Source of the DNA: Arthrobacter sp. H-02-3
GTDB lineage: Bacteria; Actinomycetota; Actinomycetes; Actinomycetales; Micrococcaceae
Assembly (NCBI RefSeq): GCF_003097355.1
Contig: NZ_PYUI01000026.1
Coordinates: forward strand, 1 to 62,502
DNA: 62,502 bases
Reading direction: 5' to 3'
Part shown: positions 24,411-33,830 of the stretch, one piece after another
Layout: each line of letters starts with the position of its first letter
Position numbering within the stretch: position 1 is the stretch's first letter
Made by a program: the position numbers and the translations under genes
The notes under the pieces: model-generated
The model's input: only the letters and a program-made list of their open reading frames with translations
Database searches by the model: none
Told to the model about the DNA's origin: nothing

Positions 24411-25986
24411 CGGCTTCGCCCAGCCCACTCTCCTTGAGCGGCCGCGCCCGGCGGCCGCTGACGGATTCGGTCCAGATACCGGCCTTGCGCTCGGCTTCGA
24501 GCTCGGCGCGGGCGGCAGCCTTGGCGTCGCGGCGCTCCTGCTGCTCGTCGCGCTTCTGGCCGCGCGTCGGGCGATCGCCGATGTCGGCGAAGCGCACGTC
24601 GGTGCCGCGCGGCGAGGCGAGCAGTTCGGCGCCGGCCATCATGGTCGGCTCCCAGTCGAAGACGACGCCGTCGTCCTCGCCGATCACCACGGTGTCGCCC
24701 GGCGTGGCGCCCTGCTTGAAGAGTTCGTTTTCGACGCCGAGCTTGGCGAGGCGGTCGGCGAGGTAGCCGATCGCTTCCTCGTTCGTGAAGTCGGTCTGCT
24801 TGACCCAGCGCACGGGCTTGTCGCCGAGGACGCGGAAGAGGGGCTCCAGGTTCTTTTCTTCGCGGCGGATCGTGAAGCCGGATTCGTTGACGGCGCGGGG
24901 GCGCAGCACGGGAGCCTGCACCTTCGGCGGGGTCGCGGCGACGGCGTCGCGGGCGGCCTTGACGATTTCGGCCATGGCGAAACCCAGCTGGCGGAGGCCC
25001 TCGTGGCTCGTTGCCGAGATCTCGAAGACCTTGTAGCCGCGGGATTCCAGTTCCGGGCGGACGAACTCGGCCATGTCCTTGCCGTCCGGCAGGTCGACCT
25101 TGTTCAGCGCCACCAGGCGGGGGCGGTGGTTCAGCGGGACCACTTCGCCGTCGGTGCCGGCGTAGCTCATGTCCACGGCGTACTTCTCGAGTTCGGCTTC
25201 GATGATGGCGAGGTCGGAGAGCGGGTCGCGGTCGGCTTCGAGGGTTCCGCAGTCCAGCACGTGCACCAGGGCGGCGCAGCGCTCCACGTGGCGCAGGAAG
25301 TTGTGGCCCAGGCCCTTGCCTTCGCTGGCGCCCTCGATCAGCCCGGGGACGTCGGCGATCGTGAAGCGCACCTCGCCGGCCTGGACGACGCCCAGGTTGG
25401 GGATCAGGGTGGTGAAGGGGTAGTCGGCGATCTTGGGCCGCGCGGCGGACATCGCGGCGATGAGGCTGGACTTGCCGGCGGACGGAAAGCCGACCAGGGC
25501 GATGTCGGCGATGGACTTCAGTTCCAGGACGATGTCGCTGGATTCGCCTTCGATGCCGAGCAGCGCGAAGCCCGGGGCGCGGCGCTTCTGCGAGGACAGC
25601 GCGGCGTTGCCGAGTCCTCCGATGCCGCCGGCCGCCGCGATGTACTCGGCGCCTTCGCCCACGAGGTCGGCGAGGACTTCGCCGGTCTTGGATTTCACGA
25701 CGGTTCCCTCGGGAACCGGAAGAATGAGGGTCTCACCGTTCTTGCCGCCGCGCCAGTCGCCCATGCCGGGACCACCGTTGGTGGCGTGCCGGTGGGGGGC
25801 GTGGTGGTAGTCCAGGAGCGTGGTGGTCTGCGGGTCGACGCGCAGGATGACGTCGCCGCCATTGCCGCCGTTGCCGCCGTCGGGACCGCCGAGGGGCTTG
25901 AACTTCTCACGGTGAACGGAGACACAGCCGTGGCCGCCGGTACCGCCGGATACGTGCAGTACTACCCGGTCTACAAAGCTAGCCAC
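24400..25986 (-). CDS. obgE: GTPase Obg/CgtA
   Basis: Essential GTPase that acts in 50S ribosome assembly and growth control. The 528-aa protein has the glycine-rich Obg fold at the N-terminus, then the G domain: P-loop GFPSAGKSS (~168-176), switch DYPFTTLIPNLGVV, G3 DVPGLIEGASEGKGLG, NKVDLPDG. It ends with the OCT domain (RVLGDKPVRWVKQTDFTNEE) and a charged tail. The start is GTG 25986 with GAGGAG 6 nt upstream. It follows rpmA and overlaps proB. Confidence 0.97.
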   Translation of the reverse strand: MASFVDRVVLHVSGGTGGHGCVSVHREKFKPLGGPDGGNGGNGGDVILRVDPQTTTLLDYHHAPHRHATNGGPGMGDWRGGKNGETLILPVPEGTVVKSKTGEVLADLVGEGAEYIAAAGGIGGLGNAALSSQKRRAPGFALLGIEGESSDIVLELKSIADIALVGFPSAGKSSLIAAMSAARPKIADYPFTTLIPNLGVVQAGEVRFTIADVPGLIEGASEGKGLGHNFLRHVERCAALVHVLDCGTLEADRDPLSDLAIIEAELEKYAVDMSYAGTDGEVVPLNHRPRLVALNKVDLPDGKDMAEFVRPELESRGYKVFEISATSHEGLRQLGFAMAEIVKAARDAVAATPPKVQAPVLRPRAVNESGFTIRREEKNLEPLFRVLGDKPVRWVKQTDFTNEEAIGYLADRLAKLGVENELFKQGATPGDTVVIGEDDGVVFDWEPTMMAGAELLASPRGTDVRFADIGDRPTRGQKRDEQQERRDAKAAARAELEAERKAGIWTESVSGRRARPLKESGLGEADDE

Positions 25987-26102
25987 GTGGATCTCCTCAG
26001 TGCTGTTCCCCGGACCTCAAAAAGGCCCAAGTTGATTGTAATGCGGTTAAAACACCGGTGGAGCGGACCTAATGGCCCGCCCCACCGATTTAGAACTTGT
26101 TG

Positions 26103-26366
26103 TTACTCTGCAGCTGCAGCAGCCACGATGTTCACAACGCGACGACCACGGCGGGTGCCGAACTCGACAGCACCGGGGGTCAGGGCGAACAAGGTGTCGT
26201 CCCCGCCGCGGCCGACGCCGGCGCCCGGGTGGAAGTGGGTTCCACGCTGGCGGACGATGATTTCGCCTGCGGAAACCACCTGGCCACCGAAGCGCTTCAC
26301 GCCGAGGTACTGGGCGTTGGAGTCACGACCGTTGCGAGTGGAACTCGCGCCTTTTTTATGTGCCAT
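26103..26366 (-). CDS. rpmA: 50S ribosomal protein L27
   Basis: The 87-aa bL27 sits at the peptidyl-transferase centre of the large subunit. The N-terminus MAHKKGASSTRNGRDSNAQY is the mature non-cleaved type, and GTHFHPGAGVGRGGDDTLFA is diagnostic. It is the second gene of rplU-rpmA-obgE, 61 nt after rplU. Confidence 0.98.
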   Translation of the reverse strand: MAHKKGASSTRNGRDSNAQYLGVKRFGGQVVSAGEIIVRQRGTHFHPGAGVGRGGDDTLFALTPGAVEFGTRRGRRVVNIVAAAAAE

Positions 26367-26427
26367 TTGAAATGCCTGCCTTCAAAAATTCTGGGGAATC
26401 TGCTGGAACCTGAACAGTAACGAAGAG

Positions 26428-26736
26428 TTACTTGATACCGGTGATCTTGACCTTGGTCAATTCCTGACGGTGGCCCTGGCGCTTCTTGTAACCGGTCTTG
26501 TTCTTGAACTTCTGGATGACGATCTTCGGACCACGAAGGTTTTCGAGGATCTCAGCCGTAACCGTTACCTTGGCCAGGTCCGCAGCAGCAGACGTGACCT
26601 TGTCACCGTCCACCAGGAGCAGTGCGGGCAACTCAAAGGTGCTGCCGGCTCCACCGGGGACGCGGTTCAGGGTAACGAAGTCTCCAACGGAAACCTTCTC
26701 TTGGCGGCCGCCTGCGCGGACAATCGCGTACACCAC
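26428..26736 (-). CDS. rplU: 50S ribosomal protein L21
   Basis: Large-subunit protein bL21, 102 aa, the normal length. GTG 26736 (VVYAIVRAGGRQEKV) is chosen because it restores the standard L21 N-terminus and has a GAGAGAAG ribosome-binding stretch ~11 nt upstream; GTG 26748 is too close to that stretch. KTGYKKRQGHRQELTKVKI at the C-terminus is diagnostic. First gene of the rplU-rpmA-obgE-proBA series. Confidence 0.97.
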   Translation of the reverse strand: MVYAIVRAGGRQEKVSVGDFVTLNRVPGGAGSTFELPALLLVDGDKVTSAAADLAKVTVTAEILENLRGPKIVIQKFKNKTGYKKRQGHRQELTKVKITGIK

Positions 26737-27092
26737 TGGGGAACTCACTTCTCTCGACGTTTATTACTAGATTTGCGTGCGGAACCTGGGGCCAAATTGT
26801 TTGGACCGGCTCACGCTGTGCCTCAACGCCGGTGGATTCCCCGGGGGAACCCATGAGCTACCCCCGGAACAAATCCACGAGGAATTCCAAGTGGATAGTT
26901 CTCAGGGTCATAACCCAAGTGTTGGCGTAAGCACCGAAGATCTAGAATACGCTAATTTTGCCTTCGGCCGCAAATGAGGCTGGTTCCGGCGGGTAGTCCG
27001 TGATAGGCGCCACTACGTTTTTACGCAGTGTTGCCGCAACGACTTCCGGAACCGTGCCCCACCATCCTAGCGGGTGTGCGGGGCGGGTTGGG
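26737..27092 (-). promoter_or_regulatory. rplU leader and promoter region (356 nt gap)
   Basis: No gene is seen here. A stem of CCGGGGG/CCCCCGG (26841-26847 with 26861-26867) lies ~100 nt upstream of rplU and may be part of an L21-type leader. A possible promoter on the minus strand is TTGCGG, 18 nt, TATTCT at about 26942-26971. Both calls are tentative. Confidence 0.35.
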
Positions 27093-28730
27093 TCAGGCGT
27101 GCAGTCTCGGCGCGTCGAAGAAGTGCACTTCGTAGCGTGAGGACTGCCGGAAGGCCGAGGCCATGGCCTCCCGCTCGCCGGCGGAGGCCTGCCGGGCCGC
27201 CGCGTCAGTGTACGCAATCGCCTGCCGGGTCGCGGCGGCAAAGTCCTCATCGGCGTACGTCCGCAGCCAGTCGGCGTAAGGGTGCGCCGCGGGGGCGCCG
27301 CCGGCCAGGAATTCCCGGTGCAGGGTGGCCCCGACTTCGGCGTAGAGCCAGAAGCACGGTAGGGCTGCCGCCACGAGCACGCCGTAGCTGCCCGAGACGG
27401 AGGCGGCCAGCAGGTGGTCCACGTAGGACTTCGTGACCGGGCCCAGGCCGGCCGCCGCGGGGCGGGTGCTGAGCCAGGAGCGGTGGAGCTCGGACTCGAC
27501 CTCAAGGCAGGTCTGCGCCGAGCGGGCCCAGAACAGTTGTTCGGCCTCGGTGGGGGCGAGGGCGGCGGCGCGGGCCAGGACCCGGGAATAGCCGTTGAGG
27601 TAAATGGCGTCCTGGGCCAGGTAGTAGGCGAACTCGTGCTCGGGCAGAGTGCCGTCGGCGAGTCCGCGGATGAAGTCCAGGGCATAGATGGCGTCGAGAT
27701 CGGCCGCGGCGCCATCGCGCAGGGCCGCGGCGAACTCGCCCTCCGCGGGGGTCTCCGCCGTCCCCTGGCTGTGCTGGCTGTGCTGAGAGCTCGTGCGGTC
27801 CTGCACGTGATGGAAGTGATGGACCGGGCCGTTGCCGGTGCCGACGTCCAGGGCCGAGGCTTCGCGGAGCGCACCCAGCAGCCACGGCTTGACCTCCCGC
27901 AGTGCGGCTTCCCAGTTCCCCACCCGCGCCTGCACCGTGGCCATGGCCGAGGACAGGGAGCAGCCGGTGCCGTGGCTGTTGCGGGTGGCGATCCGCTCCC
28001 CCGGCACCACCACGGTCTCCTGCCCCAGCAGCCCTACGGTGTTGACCAGCGCATCCGGGCAGCCGTCCCCGGCACTATCCCCGGCACCATCCCCGCCGGG
28101 GAGGTGTCCGCCCTTGACCAGGACGGTGGTGCCGGTCAGGGCGGCCAGGCGCTTGCCCTGCGCCAGGGCTTCCGCCCAGTTTGCCGCGACGGGTTCCTTA
28201 AGCAGGATGGCCAGCTCGGCAAGATTCGGCGTGATGAGGTCCGCCAGGGGCAGGAGGGCCTCCAGTGCGGCCTCGGCGGATTCCTTCAGGAGCCGGTCGC
28301 CGCTGGTGGCCACCATTACCGGGTCCAGGACCACGACGGCGGGTCGCACCTTTTCCAGCCAGGTGCGGACGGCGTCGATCACCGCGGCGTCACCCAGCAT
28401 GCCGATTTTCACGGCGTCGATGCCGATGTCGTCGCTGATGGCGTCCAGCTGCGCCGTGAGGAACTCTGCCGGAGGAACGTGGACGGCGCGCACGCCCTGG
28501 GTGTTTTGCGCTGTCAGGGCCGTGATGGCGGCCATGCCGTAGCCGCCGTTCGCCGCGATGCTCTTCAAGTCCGCTTGGATCCCTGCGCCGCCGGACGGGT
28601 CCGAACCGGCGATGGCCAGCACCCGGGGAATGCGCAGCGGCGCAGACGGCGCGGAGGGCAGAAAATTGGGAGGCAGAAAAGTGTGGGGCAGAAATTCAGA
28701 CGGATTCACTGTTGCGGACAAGTCAGACAT
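27093..28730 (-). CDS. thiD: Bifunctional HMP(-P) kinase / TenA-type aminopyrimidine aminohydrolase
   Basis: Fusion protein of thiamine pyrimidine supply (545 aa). Residues ~35-300 are ThiD: RVLAIAGSDPSGGAGIQADL at the start and the anion-hole NSHGTGCSLSSA, phosphorylating hydroxymethylpyrimidine twice. Residues ~330-545 are TenA (thiaminase II): the nucleophilic Cys lies in AALPCFWLYAEVG and the C-terminal helix ends RQSSRYEVHFFDA. A His/Gln/Ser-rich linker joins them. The gene is directly behind a TPP riboswitch. ATG 28730 is immediately after the AAGGGA of that element; TTG 28721 has better ribosome-binding spacing. Confidence 0.94.
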   Translation of the reverse strand: MSDLSATVNPSEFLPHTFLPPNFLPSAPSAPLRIPRVLAIAGSDPSGGAGIQADLKSIAANGGYGMAAITALTAQNTQGVRAVHVPPAEFLTAQLDAISDDIGIDAVKIGMLGDAAVIDAVRTWLEKVRPAVVVLDPVMVATSGDRLLKESAEAALEALLPLADLITPNLAELAILLKEPVAANWAEALAQGKRLAALTGTTVLVKGGHLPGGDGAGDSAGDGCPDALVNTVGLLGQETVVVPGERIATRNSHGTGCSLSSAMATVQARVGNWEAALREVKPWLLGALREASALDVGTGNGPVHHFHHVQDRTSSQHSQHSQGTAETPAEGEFAAALRDGAAADLDAIYALDFIRGLADGTLPEHEFAYYLAQDAIYLNGYSRVLARAAALAPTEAEQLFWARSAQTCLEVESELHRSWLSTRPAAAGLGPVTKSYVDHLLAASVSGSYGVLVAAALPCFWLYAEVGATLHREFLAGGAPAAHPYADWLRTYADEDFAAATRQAIAYTDAAARQASAGEREAMASAFRQSSRYEVHFFDAPRLHA

Positions 28731-28806
28731 CCCTTCGCCGGTGCTAACCGGACAGGTTCAACGGGTCTGGATCTCAGCCGGCCCGATGCGCGGCACCCCG
28801 TGTCAG
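28724..28806 (-). ncRNA. TPP riboswitch (THI element)
   Basis: On the minus strand the conserved blocks appear in order: ACGGGGTGCC (28803-28794), CTGAGA, ACCCGTTGAACCTG, then CCGGTTAGCACCGGCGAAGGGA ending at the start codon. Helix P2 is ACGGG with CCCGT. A short P1 can form between 28801-28804 and 28726-28729, which includes part of the ATG. With no terminator visible, translational control of the thiD-tenA fusion is the natural reading. Confidence 0.95.
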
Positions 28807-28955
28807 TGGTCAAGCCTAGCCGCTGTCCCGGCGCTGGCCTGTTAACGGAGAAGCGGGCCCGGGCCGGAGCGGACGTATTGTTACGCCCGCTCCGGCCCGA
28901 ACCCGCAATCCACACAACAGCCCGACCGGTGGCGGAAGGGATCAGCCGTGGAGAA

Positions 28956-31900
28956 CTACAGCTCCGATGCCGGCACGCCGACCCCGAGGATGATCGGCTC
29001 GTTGCCGGCCGGGATGGCCGGCCTGGCCGCGGCGGGAGCCTTGGCCTCGTGAACCGAGCCGGCCGCGGCCGGCCGTGTTGCCTCGCGGTGCTCCACGGAG
29101 GTCTCGTTGGCTGCACCCTGGGCGCGGCTGGCGCTCCGGTTGCGGCGCCCGCGGCGGCCGCGCGTCGTCGTGGTCTCCGTTGTCCGTGAAGCCGGCGCCT
29201 CGACGCGCGCCGGCTCGGGTGCGGCCGTGGCCTGAGTCTCGTGCTGGGCCTGGGCGGCCGCCTGCTTGCCGGCCTGGGCCTCAGCTTCGCCCAGGTTGGC
29301 GAAGGCCTCGGTCAGCAGGTCCAGGGTCAGGGACGGCTCCGGTGTGCCCTCGGCGTGCTCGACGAACGGCAGGGCCACCTGCTCACCGCCGAACGTCAGC
29401 ACAGCCGCGGGACGGCCGGCTGCCTCTTCCGTGGCGGCGAGCTTCGTGACGGCGTCGACGGCGGCCTGGCGGGCCCCGGCGTCGCTGGCTGCAGCCGCTT
29501 CCCCGTCGTGCAGGTGCGCGGCGTGGGCCGCGGCGGCGATGTTCGCCAGCGCGGCACGGGTGGCTTCAGCCTTGGCATGGCGCTCGGCCTCGGTGGGCTC
29601 GGCGTGGACGGCGGCCGGTGCGGACGGAGCGGACTCCTGGCCCCGGCCGCGGCGGCGGCTCTTGCGTTCGGTGCGGGCGGCAGGCTGGGCCTCGGCGCGC
29701 GGGACGTAGTGCTCGGCAGCGACCGTGTTGGCCCGGCGGTGCTCGACGGGTTCGTCGTGGGTGACGATGCCGCGGCCCGCGCAGGCTTCACACTGTTCGC
29801 CGAAGACTTCCAGCAGCCCGGTGCCCATCCGCTTACGCGTCATCTGCACGAGGCCCAGCGAGGTCACCTCCGCCACCTGGTGCTTGGTGCGGTCCCGGCC
29901 CAGGCACTCCACCATGCGGCGCAGCACGAGGTCTCGGTTGGATTCGAGCACCATGTCGATGAAGTCGATCACGATGATGCCGCCGATGTCGCGCAGCCGC
30001 AGCTGCCGGACGACTTCCTCGGCCGCTTCCAGGTTGTTCTTGGTGACGGTTTCTTCGAGGTTGCCGCCGGAGCCGGTGAACTTGCCGGTGTTGACGTCCA
30101 CCACGGTCATGGCCTCGGTGCGGTCAATCACGAGGGACCCGCCGGAGGGCAGGAAGACCTTCCGGTCCAGGGCCTTGTGGATCTGCTCGTCGATGCGCCA
30201 GGCAGCGAAGATGTCCGTGTCCTTGGTCCACTTCTCGAGCCGGCCAACGAGGTCCGGTGCCACGTAGGTCACATAGGCCTCGATGGTGTCCCAGGCTTCC
30301 TCGCCGGAGACGATCAGCTTGGAGAAGTCCTCGTTGAAGACGTCGCGGACCACCTTGATGGTGAGGTCGGGTTCGCCGTAGAGCAGCTCGGGGGCGAGGA
30401 TCTTCGTAGAGGTCGACTGGCTCTCGATGCCTTCCCATTGCGCGCGGAGCCGGTTGATGTCGTGCGTCAGCTCTTCCTCGGACGCCCCTTCGGCCGCAGT
30501 GCGGACAATGACGCCCGCGTCCTCGGGCAGGCGGTCCTTGAGGATCCGCTTGAGGCGGTTGCGTTCGACGTCGGGCAGCTTGCGGGAGATGCCGGTCATG
30601 GAACCGCCGGGCACGTAGACCAGGTAGCGTCCGGGCAGCGAGATCTGGCTGGTGAGCCGGGCGCCCTTGTGGCCGACCGGGTCCTTAGTGACCTGGACCA
30701 GGACGGAGTCGCCGGACTTGAGCGCGTTTTCGATCCGGCGCTGCTTGCCTTCGAGGTTCACTGCATCCCAGTTCACTTCGCCGGCGTACAGGACGGCGTT
30801 GCGGCCGCGTCCGATGTCCACGAAGGCAGCTTCCATGGAGGGCAGCACGTTCTGGACCTTGCCCAGGTAGACGTTGCCGATCAGGGAGTCCTGCTGGGTC
30901 TTGGAAACGAAGTGCTCGGCCAGGACACCGTCTTCGAGGACGGCGATCTGGATTCTGTCGTCGCGCTGGCGGACGATCATCTGCCGGTCCACGGATTCAC
31001 GGCGGGCCAGGAACTCGGCTTCGGTGATCACGGTGCGGCGGCGGCCGGTGTCGCGGGATTCGCGGCGGCGCTGCTTCTTGGCCTCGAGGCGGGTGGAACC
31101 CTTGACCGAGGTGACGCGGTTGTTGACCGGGGCTTCGCTGATGGCCCGCGGCGCGCGCACGCGGGTCACGGTGTTGGGCGGATCGTCGTCTCCCCCGCCG
31201 GTCAGTTCCAGGTCCTGGTCACCGCGGCGGCGGCGGCGCCGGCGGCGCGAGGTCACGCCGTCCTCGAGCGTCCCCTCCTGGCCCTCCTCGCCCTCTTCCT
31301 CGGTGCCTTCAACGTCGATCTCGGACTCGGCGGAGGTGCGGGTGCGTCCGCGGCGGCCGCGGCTACGGCGGCGACGGCGGCTGCCGGCGTCCTCGTCCTC
31401 GTCGCCTTCTTCTTCCTCGGGCTCCGCTGCTGCGGCCGCCGGGGCCGGTCGCACCACGGTGCTGAGGTCCGGGGCCTGGAAGATCACGGAGGTGAGGGCA
31501 CCCGGTTCCAGGAAGAGCGATGCGGCAGGGCTTTCCGCCGGCTGCTCGTCTGCCGTGACGGGCTGTGCAGCCTGTGCCTGTGTTTCGGCGGGTGCGGCGG
31601 CCGCTTCTTCGGTTGCTTCTTCGGTTTCTTCTTCCGCCGCAGCTACTGCGGGGACCTCGTCGACCTTCGGAGCGGCCTTGGCGCGGCTGGCGCGGCGCCG
31701 GACCGGCTTTTCCGCAACTGCGGACTCTGTTGATTGTGCTGCTTCGGCGGGAGCTTCCGCGGCGGCGGCGTTGGCTTCGGGTTCGTCGGCGAAGGCCGGC
31801 AGGGGCTCCGGTGCGGCAACCGGCTTGCGGGCACGGGTGCGCCGTGCGGGGGCTTTTGCCGTGGGTTCGGGGGCTGCGGCCCGTTCGGCGGCGGCGAGCG

Positions 31901-32117
31901 GCTCATCCGAGGCGGTTGCTGCGGCCAGGGCCGCGGCTTCGGCCACAGCTTCGGCGGCCGCCGCGGGGTCGACCTTCGCGACGGGTGCCTTGCGGCGGGT
32001 CCGGACGGCCCTCTTCGGCGCTACCGGAGCCTCTGCTTCCGCATTTACGGCTGTTTCTTGCGTTTCCTCGGCAACAACTAGTTCTTCGTTACCGGCTACA
32101 ACCTGATCATTATCCAT
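28956..32117 (-). CDS. rne: Ribonuclease E/G
   Basis: Main RNA-processing endonuclease. The 1053-aa protein has a central catalytic core: S1 domain GNVYLGKVQNVLPSMEAAFV, catalytic DVNTGKFTG and the IVIDFIDM aspartates, and the zinc-link CEACAGRGI. The core is flanked by long low-complexity regions. The N-terminal ~330 residues are Ala/Glu-rich then Arg-rich (RRRRSRGRRGRT); the C-terminal ~250 are Ala/Glu/Arg-rich. Such two-sided tails are usual for actinobacterial RNase E and serve as RNA and partner scaffolds. ATG 32117 is preferred (AGGAG 11 nt upstream) over a GTG at 32129 that abuts it. Confidence 0.95.
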   Translation of the reverse strand: MDNDQVVAGNEELVVAEETQETAVNAEAEAPVAPKRAVRTRRKAPVAKVDPAAAAEAVAEAAALAAATASDEPLAAAERAAAPEPTAKAPARRTRARKPVAAPEPLPAFADEPEANAAAAEAPAEAAQSTESAVAEKPVRRRASRAKAAPKVDEVPAVAAAEEETEEATEEAAAAPAETQAQAAQPVTADEQPAESPAASLFLEPGALTSVIFQAPDLSTVVRPAPAAAAAEPEEEEGDEDEDAGSRRRRRSRGRRGRTRTSAESEIDVEGTEEEGEEGQEGTLEDGVTSRRRRRRRRGDQDLELTGGGDDDPPNTVTRVRAPRAISEAPVNNRVTSVKGSTRLEAKKQRRRESRDTGRRRTVITEAEFLARRESVDRQMIVRQRDDRIQIAVLEDGVLAEHFVSKTQQDSLIGNVYLGKVQNVLPSMEAAFVDIGRGRNAVLYAGEVNWDAVNLEGKQRRIENALKSGDSVLVQVTKDPVGHKGARLTSQISLPGRYLVYVPGGSMTGISRKLPDVERNRLKRILKDRLPEDAGVIVRTAAEGASEEELTHDINRLRAQWEGIESQSTSTKILAPELLYGEPDLTIKVVRDVFNEDFSKLIVSGEEAWDTIEAYVTYVAPDLVGRLEKWTKDTDIFAAWRIDEQIHKALDRKVFLPSGGSLVIDRTEAMTVVDVNTGKFTGSGGNLEETVTKNNLEAAEEVVRQLRLRDIGGIIVIDFIDMVLESNRDLVLRRMVECLGRDRTKHQVAEVTSLGLVQMTRKRMGTGLLEVFGEQCEACAGRGIVTHDEPVEHRRANTVAAEHYVPRAEAQPAARTERKSRRRGRGQESAPSAPAAVHAEPTEAERHAKAEATRAALANIAAAAHAAHLHDGEAAAASDAGARQAAVDAVTKLAATEEAAGRPAAVLTFGGEQVALPFVEHAEGTPEPSLTLDLLTEAFANLGEAEAQAGKQAAAQAQHETQATAAPEPARVEAPASRTTETTTTRGRRGRRNRSASRAQGAANETSVEHREATRPAAAGSVHEAKAPAAARPAIPAGNEPIILGVGVPASEL

Positions 32118-32590
32118 ATGTGGCGACACTCCTGCCCCTGATGCGCCGCCACATTCGGCGCCCGTTGGGGCAAATATGCGTCAACACCCGCAGGCATTGA
32201 CAGAAGTCAATTGGATACCCTCAGGTTCGCACCGGCAGTGGGGTGCGGCAGCCCTGGAGGGCCGGCGAGATTGTTTTGGAACCCGTTGACCTACACGCCA
32301 CAACCAGGTGCCGTCCAATGGCATTGCGGGACAGCTGGAATCAGAGGATCCGCAGCTCCCTGCTCATCATTGGCGGTCTTGAAACAAAATCGCCGGACCG
32401 GAATCCGGATGTGGATCGGGTTCCAGCCACGATCATTGTCTCACAAGAGCCGTCAAAGCTGGCGTAGGCAAGGCCGGAAGGGCCCCGGCTGCGGGCCGCG
32501 ACGGGACAGACAGGGGCGTTTCCCGGCGCCGTCCAGCCCGCGGCGTTACAATCGGGGCCAGAAGCACCCGATCAAAAGGACTCATATTCC
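32118..32590. other. Intergenic region between rne and the VKOR gene (473 nt)
   Basis: Divergent promoter region with no supportable gene. It contains the inverted repeat ATTGAC-agaa-GTCAAT at about 32196-32211, which could be an operator for either gene, and a somewhat less G+C-rich stretch at ~32330-32470. No recognised leader RNA. I see nothing else in it. Confidence 0.4.
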
Positions 32591-33262
32591 ATGCCCAGCA
32601 TCTCCAGCACTGCCGGTGACGCGACCGCGCACCAACCGGGCTCCGGACCGGCCCCCGCGGACCGGCCCCTTCCCACCATGACCCGCGACCGGCCGTTCGC
32701 CTGGCTCCTGCTGATCACCGGCGTGATCGGCTGGCTCGCATCCGGCGCCCTGGTGCTGGAGAAGCTCGAGGTCCTGAAGAACCCCAACCACGTCACGATC
32801 TGCGACGTGAACCCATGGATCTCCTGCGGCCAGGTCATGCAGACGCCGCAGAGTTCCGTGTTCGGCTTCCCGAACATGTTCATCGGAATCGTCGCGTTCG
32901 CGGTGATCATCACCACAGCCATGGGCATCCTGGCTGGTGCCAGGTTCGCCCGCTGGTACTGGCTGGGGCTTCAGACCGGCGTGAGCCTGGGCTTCGTGTT
33001 CGTGGTCTGGCTCTGGTCCCAGGCCCTGTACTCCATCCACATCCTCTGCCCGTTCTGCATGATCGTCTGGGCCATAATGATCCCGATGTTCGTCTGGGTG
33101 ACCATCCGGAACATCTCCCACGGCGTGATCGCCCTGCCCGCCGGCCCCACCAGGGTCCTGGGCGAGGCCGGCTGGATCATCACGGCGCTGCTCTACGTCG
33201 CCGTCATCGCCACGATCTTCTTCGCCTTCATCCAGGTTTTCATCGGGACCTCCGGGTATTAG
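32591..33262 (+). CDS. Vitamin K epoxide reductase (VKOR) family membrane protein
   Basis: A 223-aa membrane protein that passes electrons from periplasmic-side disulfide formation to quinone, the actinobacterial counterpart of DsbB. It shows about five transmembrane segments, the loop Cys pair in TICDVNPWISCGQVM (~71-85), and the active-site CPFC in SIHILCPFCMIVW (~150). The first ~35 residues are a polar, Pro-rich cytoplasmic tail. No DsbA partner is adjacent, although DsbA-like genes exist elsewhere in the window. Ends at a strong bidirectional terminator. Confidence 0.93.
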   Translation: MPSISSTAGDATAHQPGSGPAPADRPLPTMTRDRPFAWLLLITGVIGWLASGALVLEKLEVLKNPNHVTICDVNPWISCGQVMQTPQSSVFGFPNMFIGIVAFAVIITTAMGILAGARFARWYWLGLQTGVSLGFVFVVWLWSQALYSIHILCPFCMIVWAIMIPMFVWVTIRNISHGVIALPAGPTRVLGEAGWIITALLYVAVIATIFFAFIQVFIGTSGY

Positions 33263-33288
33263 GAACCGCGCCCCGGGAAAACGAGCTG

Positions 33289-33331
33289 ACAGAAAAGGCC
33301 AATGTTCTTCGCGAACATTGGCCTTTTCTGT
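33289..33331. terminator. Bidirectional terminator between VKOR gene and ndk
   Basis: Perfect 19-bp stem (33289-33307 with 33313-33331) and a 5-nt loop. An A-rich run in one arm and a T-rich run in the other give terminator features in both directions between two convergent genes. Confidence 0.93.
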
Positions 33332-33364
33332 TACCCCGGTGCGGAGTAAACCCGGAAATGAGGG

Positions 33365-33778
33365 CTAGAACCAGATCTTGATCTCGCGCTCGGCGGACTC
33401 CACCGAATCCGAACCGTGGACCAGGTTCTGCTGCACGGCCAGGCCCCAGTCGCGGCCGAAGTCGCCGCGGATGGTGCCGGGCGCCGCCGTCGTCGGGTCC
33501 GTGGTGCCGGCGAGGGAACGGAAGCCCTCGATCACGCGGTGTCCCTCGAAGATCGCGGCGACAACGGGGCCGCTGAGCATGAACTCAACCAGCGGCTCGT
33601 AGAACGGCTTGCCGACGTGTTCCTCGTAGTGCTGCTCCAGCAGCTCCCGGCTCGCATCGACTTTCTTGAGCTCGGCCAGGGTGTAGCCCTTGGCTTCGAT
33701 CCGGCTCAGGATGGCGCCGGACAGGTTGCGGGCGACGCCGTCGGGCTTGATCAGGACGAGGGTGCGCTCAATGCTCAC
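33365..33778 (-). CDS. ndk: Nucleoside diphosphate kinase
   Basis: Balances NTP and dNTP pools by phosphate transfer through a phospho-His. The 137-aa protein shows TLVLIKPDGVARNL at the N-terminus and the active-site NLVHGSDSVESAEREI (His ~121). GTG 33778 has GGAG 5 nt upstream and gives the normal MSIERTLVLIKPD start. Last gene of the ileS-folC-DUF4233-ndk run. Confidence 0.97.
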   Translation of the reverse strand: MSIERTLVLIKPDGVARNLSGAILSRIEAKGYTLAELKKVDASRELLEQHYEEHVGKPFYEPLVEFMLSGPVVAAIFEGHRVIEGFRSLAGTTDPTTAAPGTIRGDFGRDWGLAVQQNLVHGSDSVESAEREIKIWF

Positions 33779-33830
33779 AGCTGCTCCAATGTGTTGGGGT
33801 GGGGTTCGGGTCAAGTCTACGTGGTTCGGG

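Noticed and set aside
24379..26370. A 663-codon open frame on the plus strand opposite obgE
   Set aside because: It mirrors obgE/rpmA codons; long antisense frames are common in high-G+C DNA. Its product is Gly/Val/Arg-rich with no domain.
32197..32219. TTGACA -35 box on the plus strand before the VKOR gene
   Set aside because: No -10 hexamer at usable spacing and too far from the gene; better explained as half of an inverted repeat.
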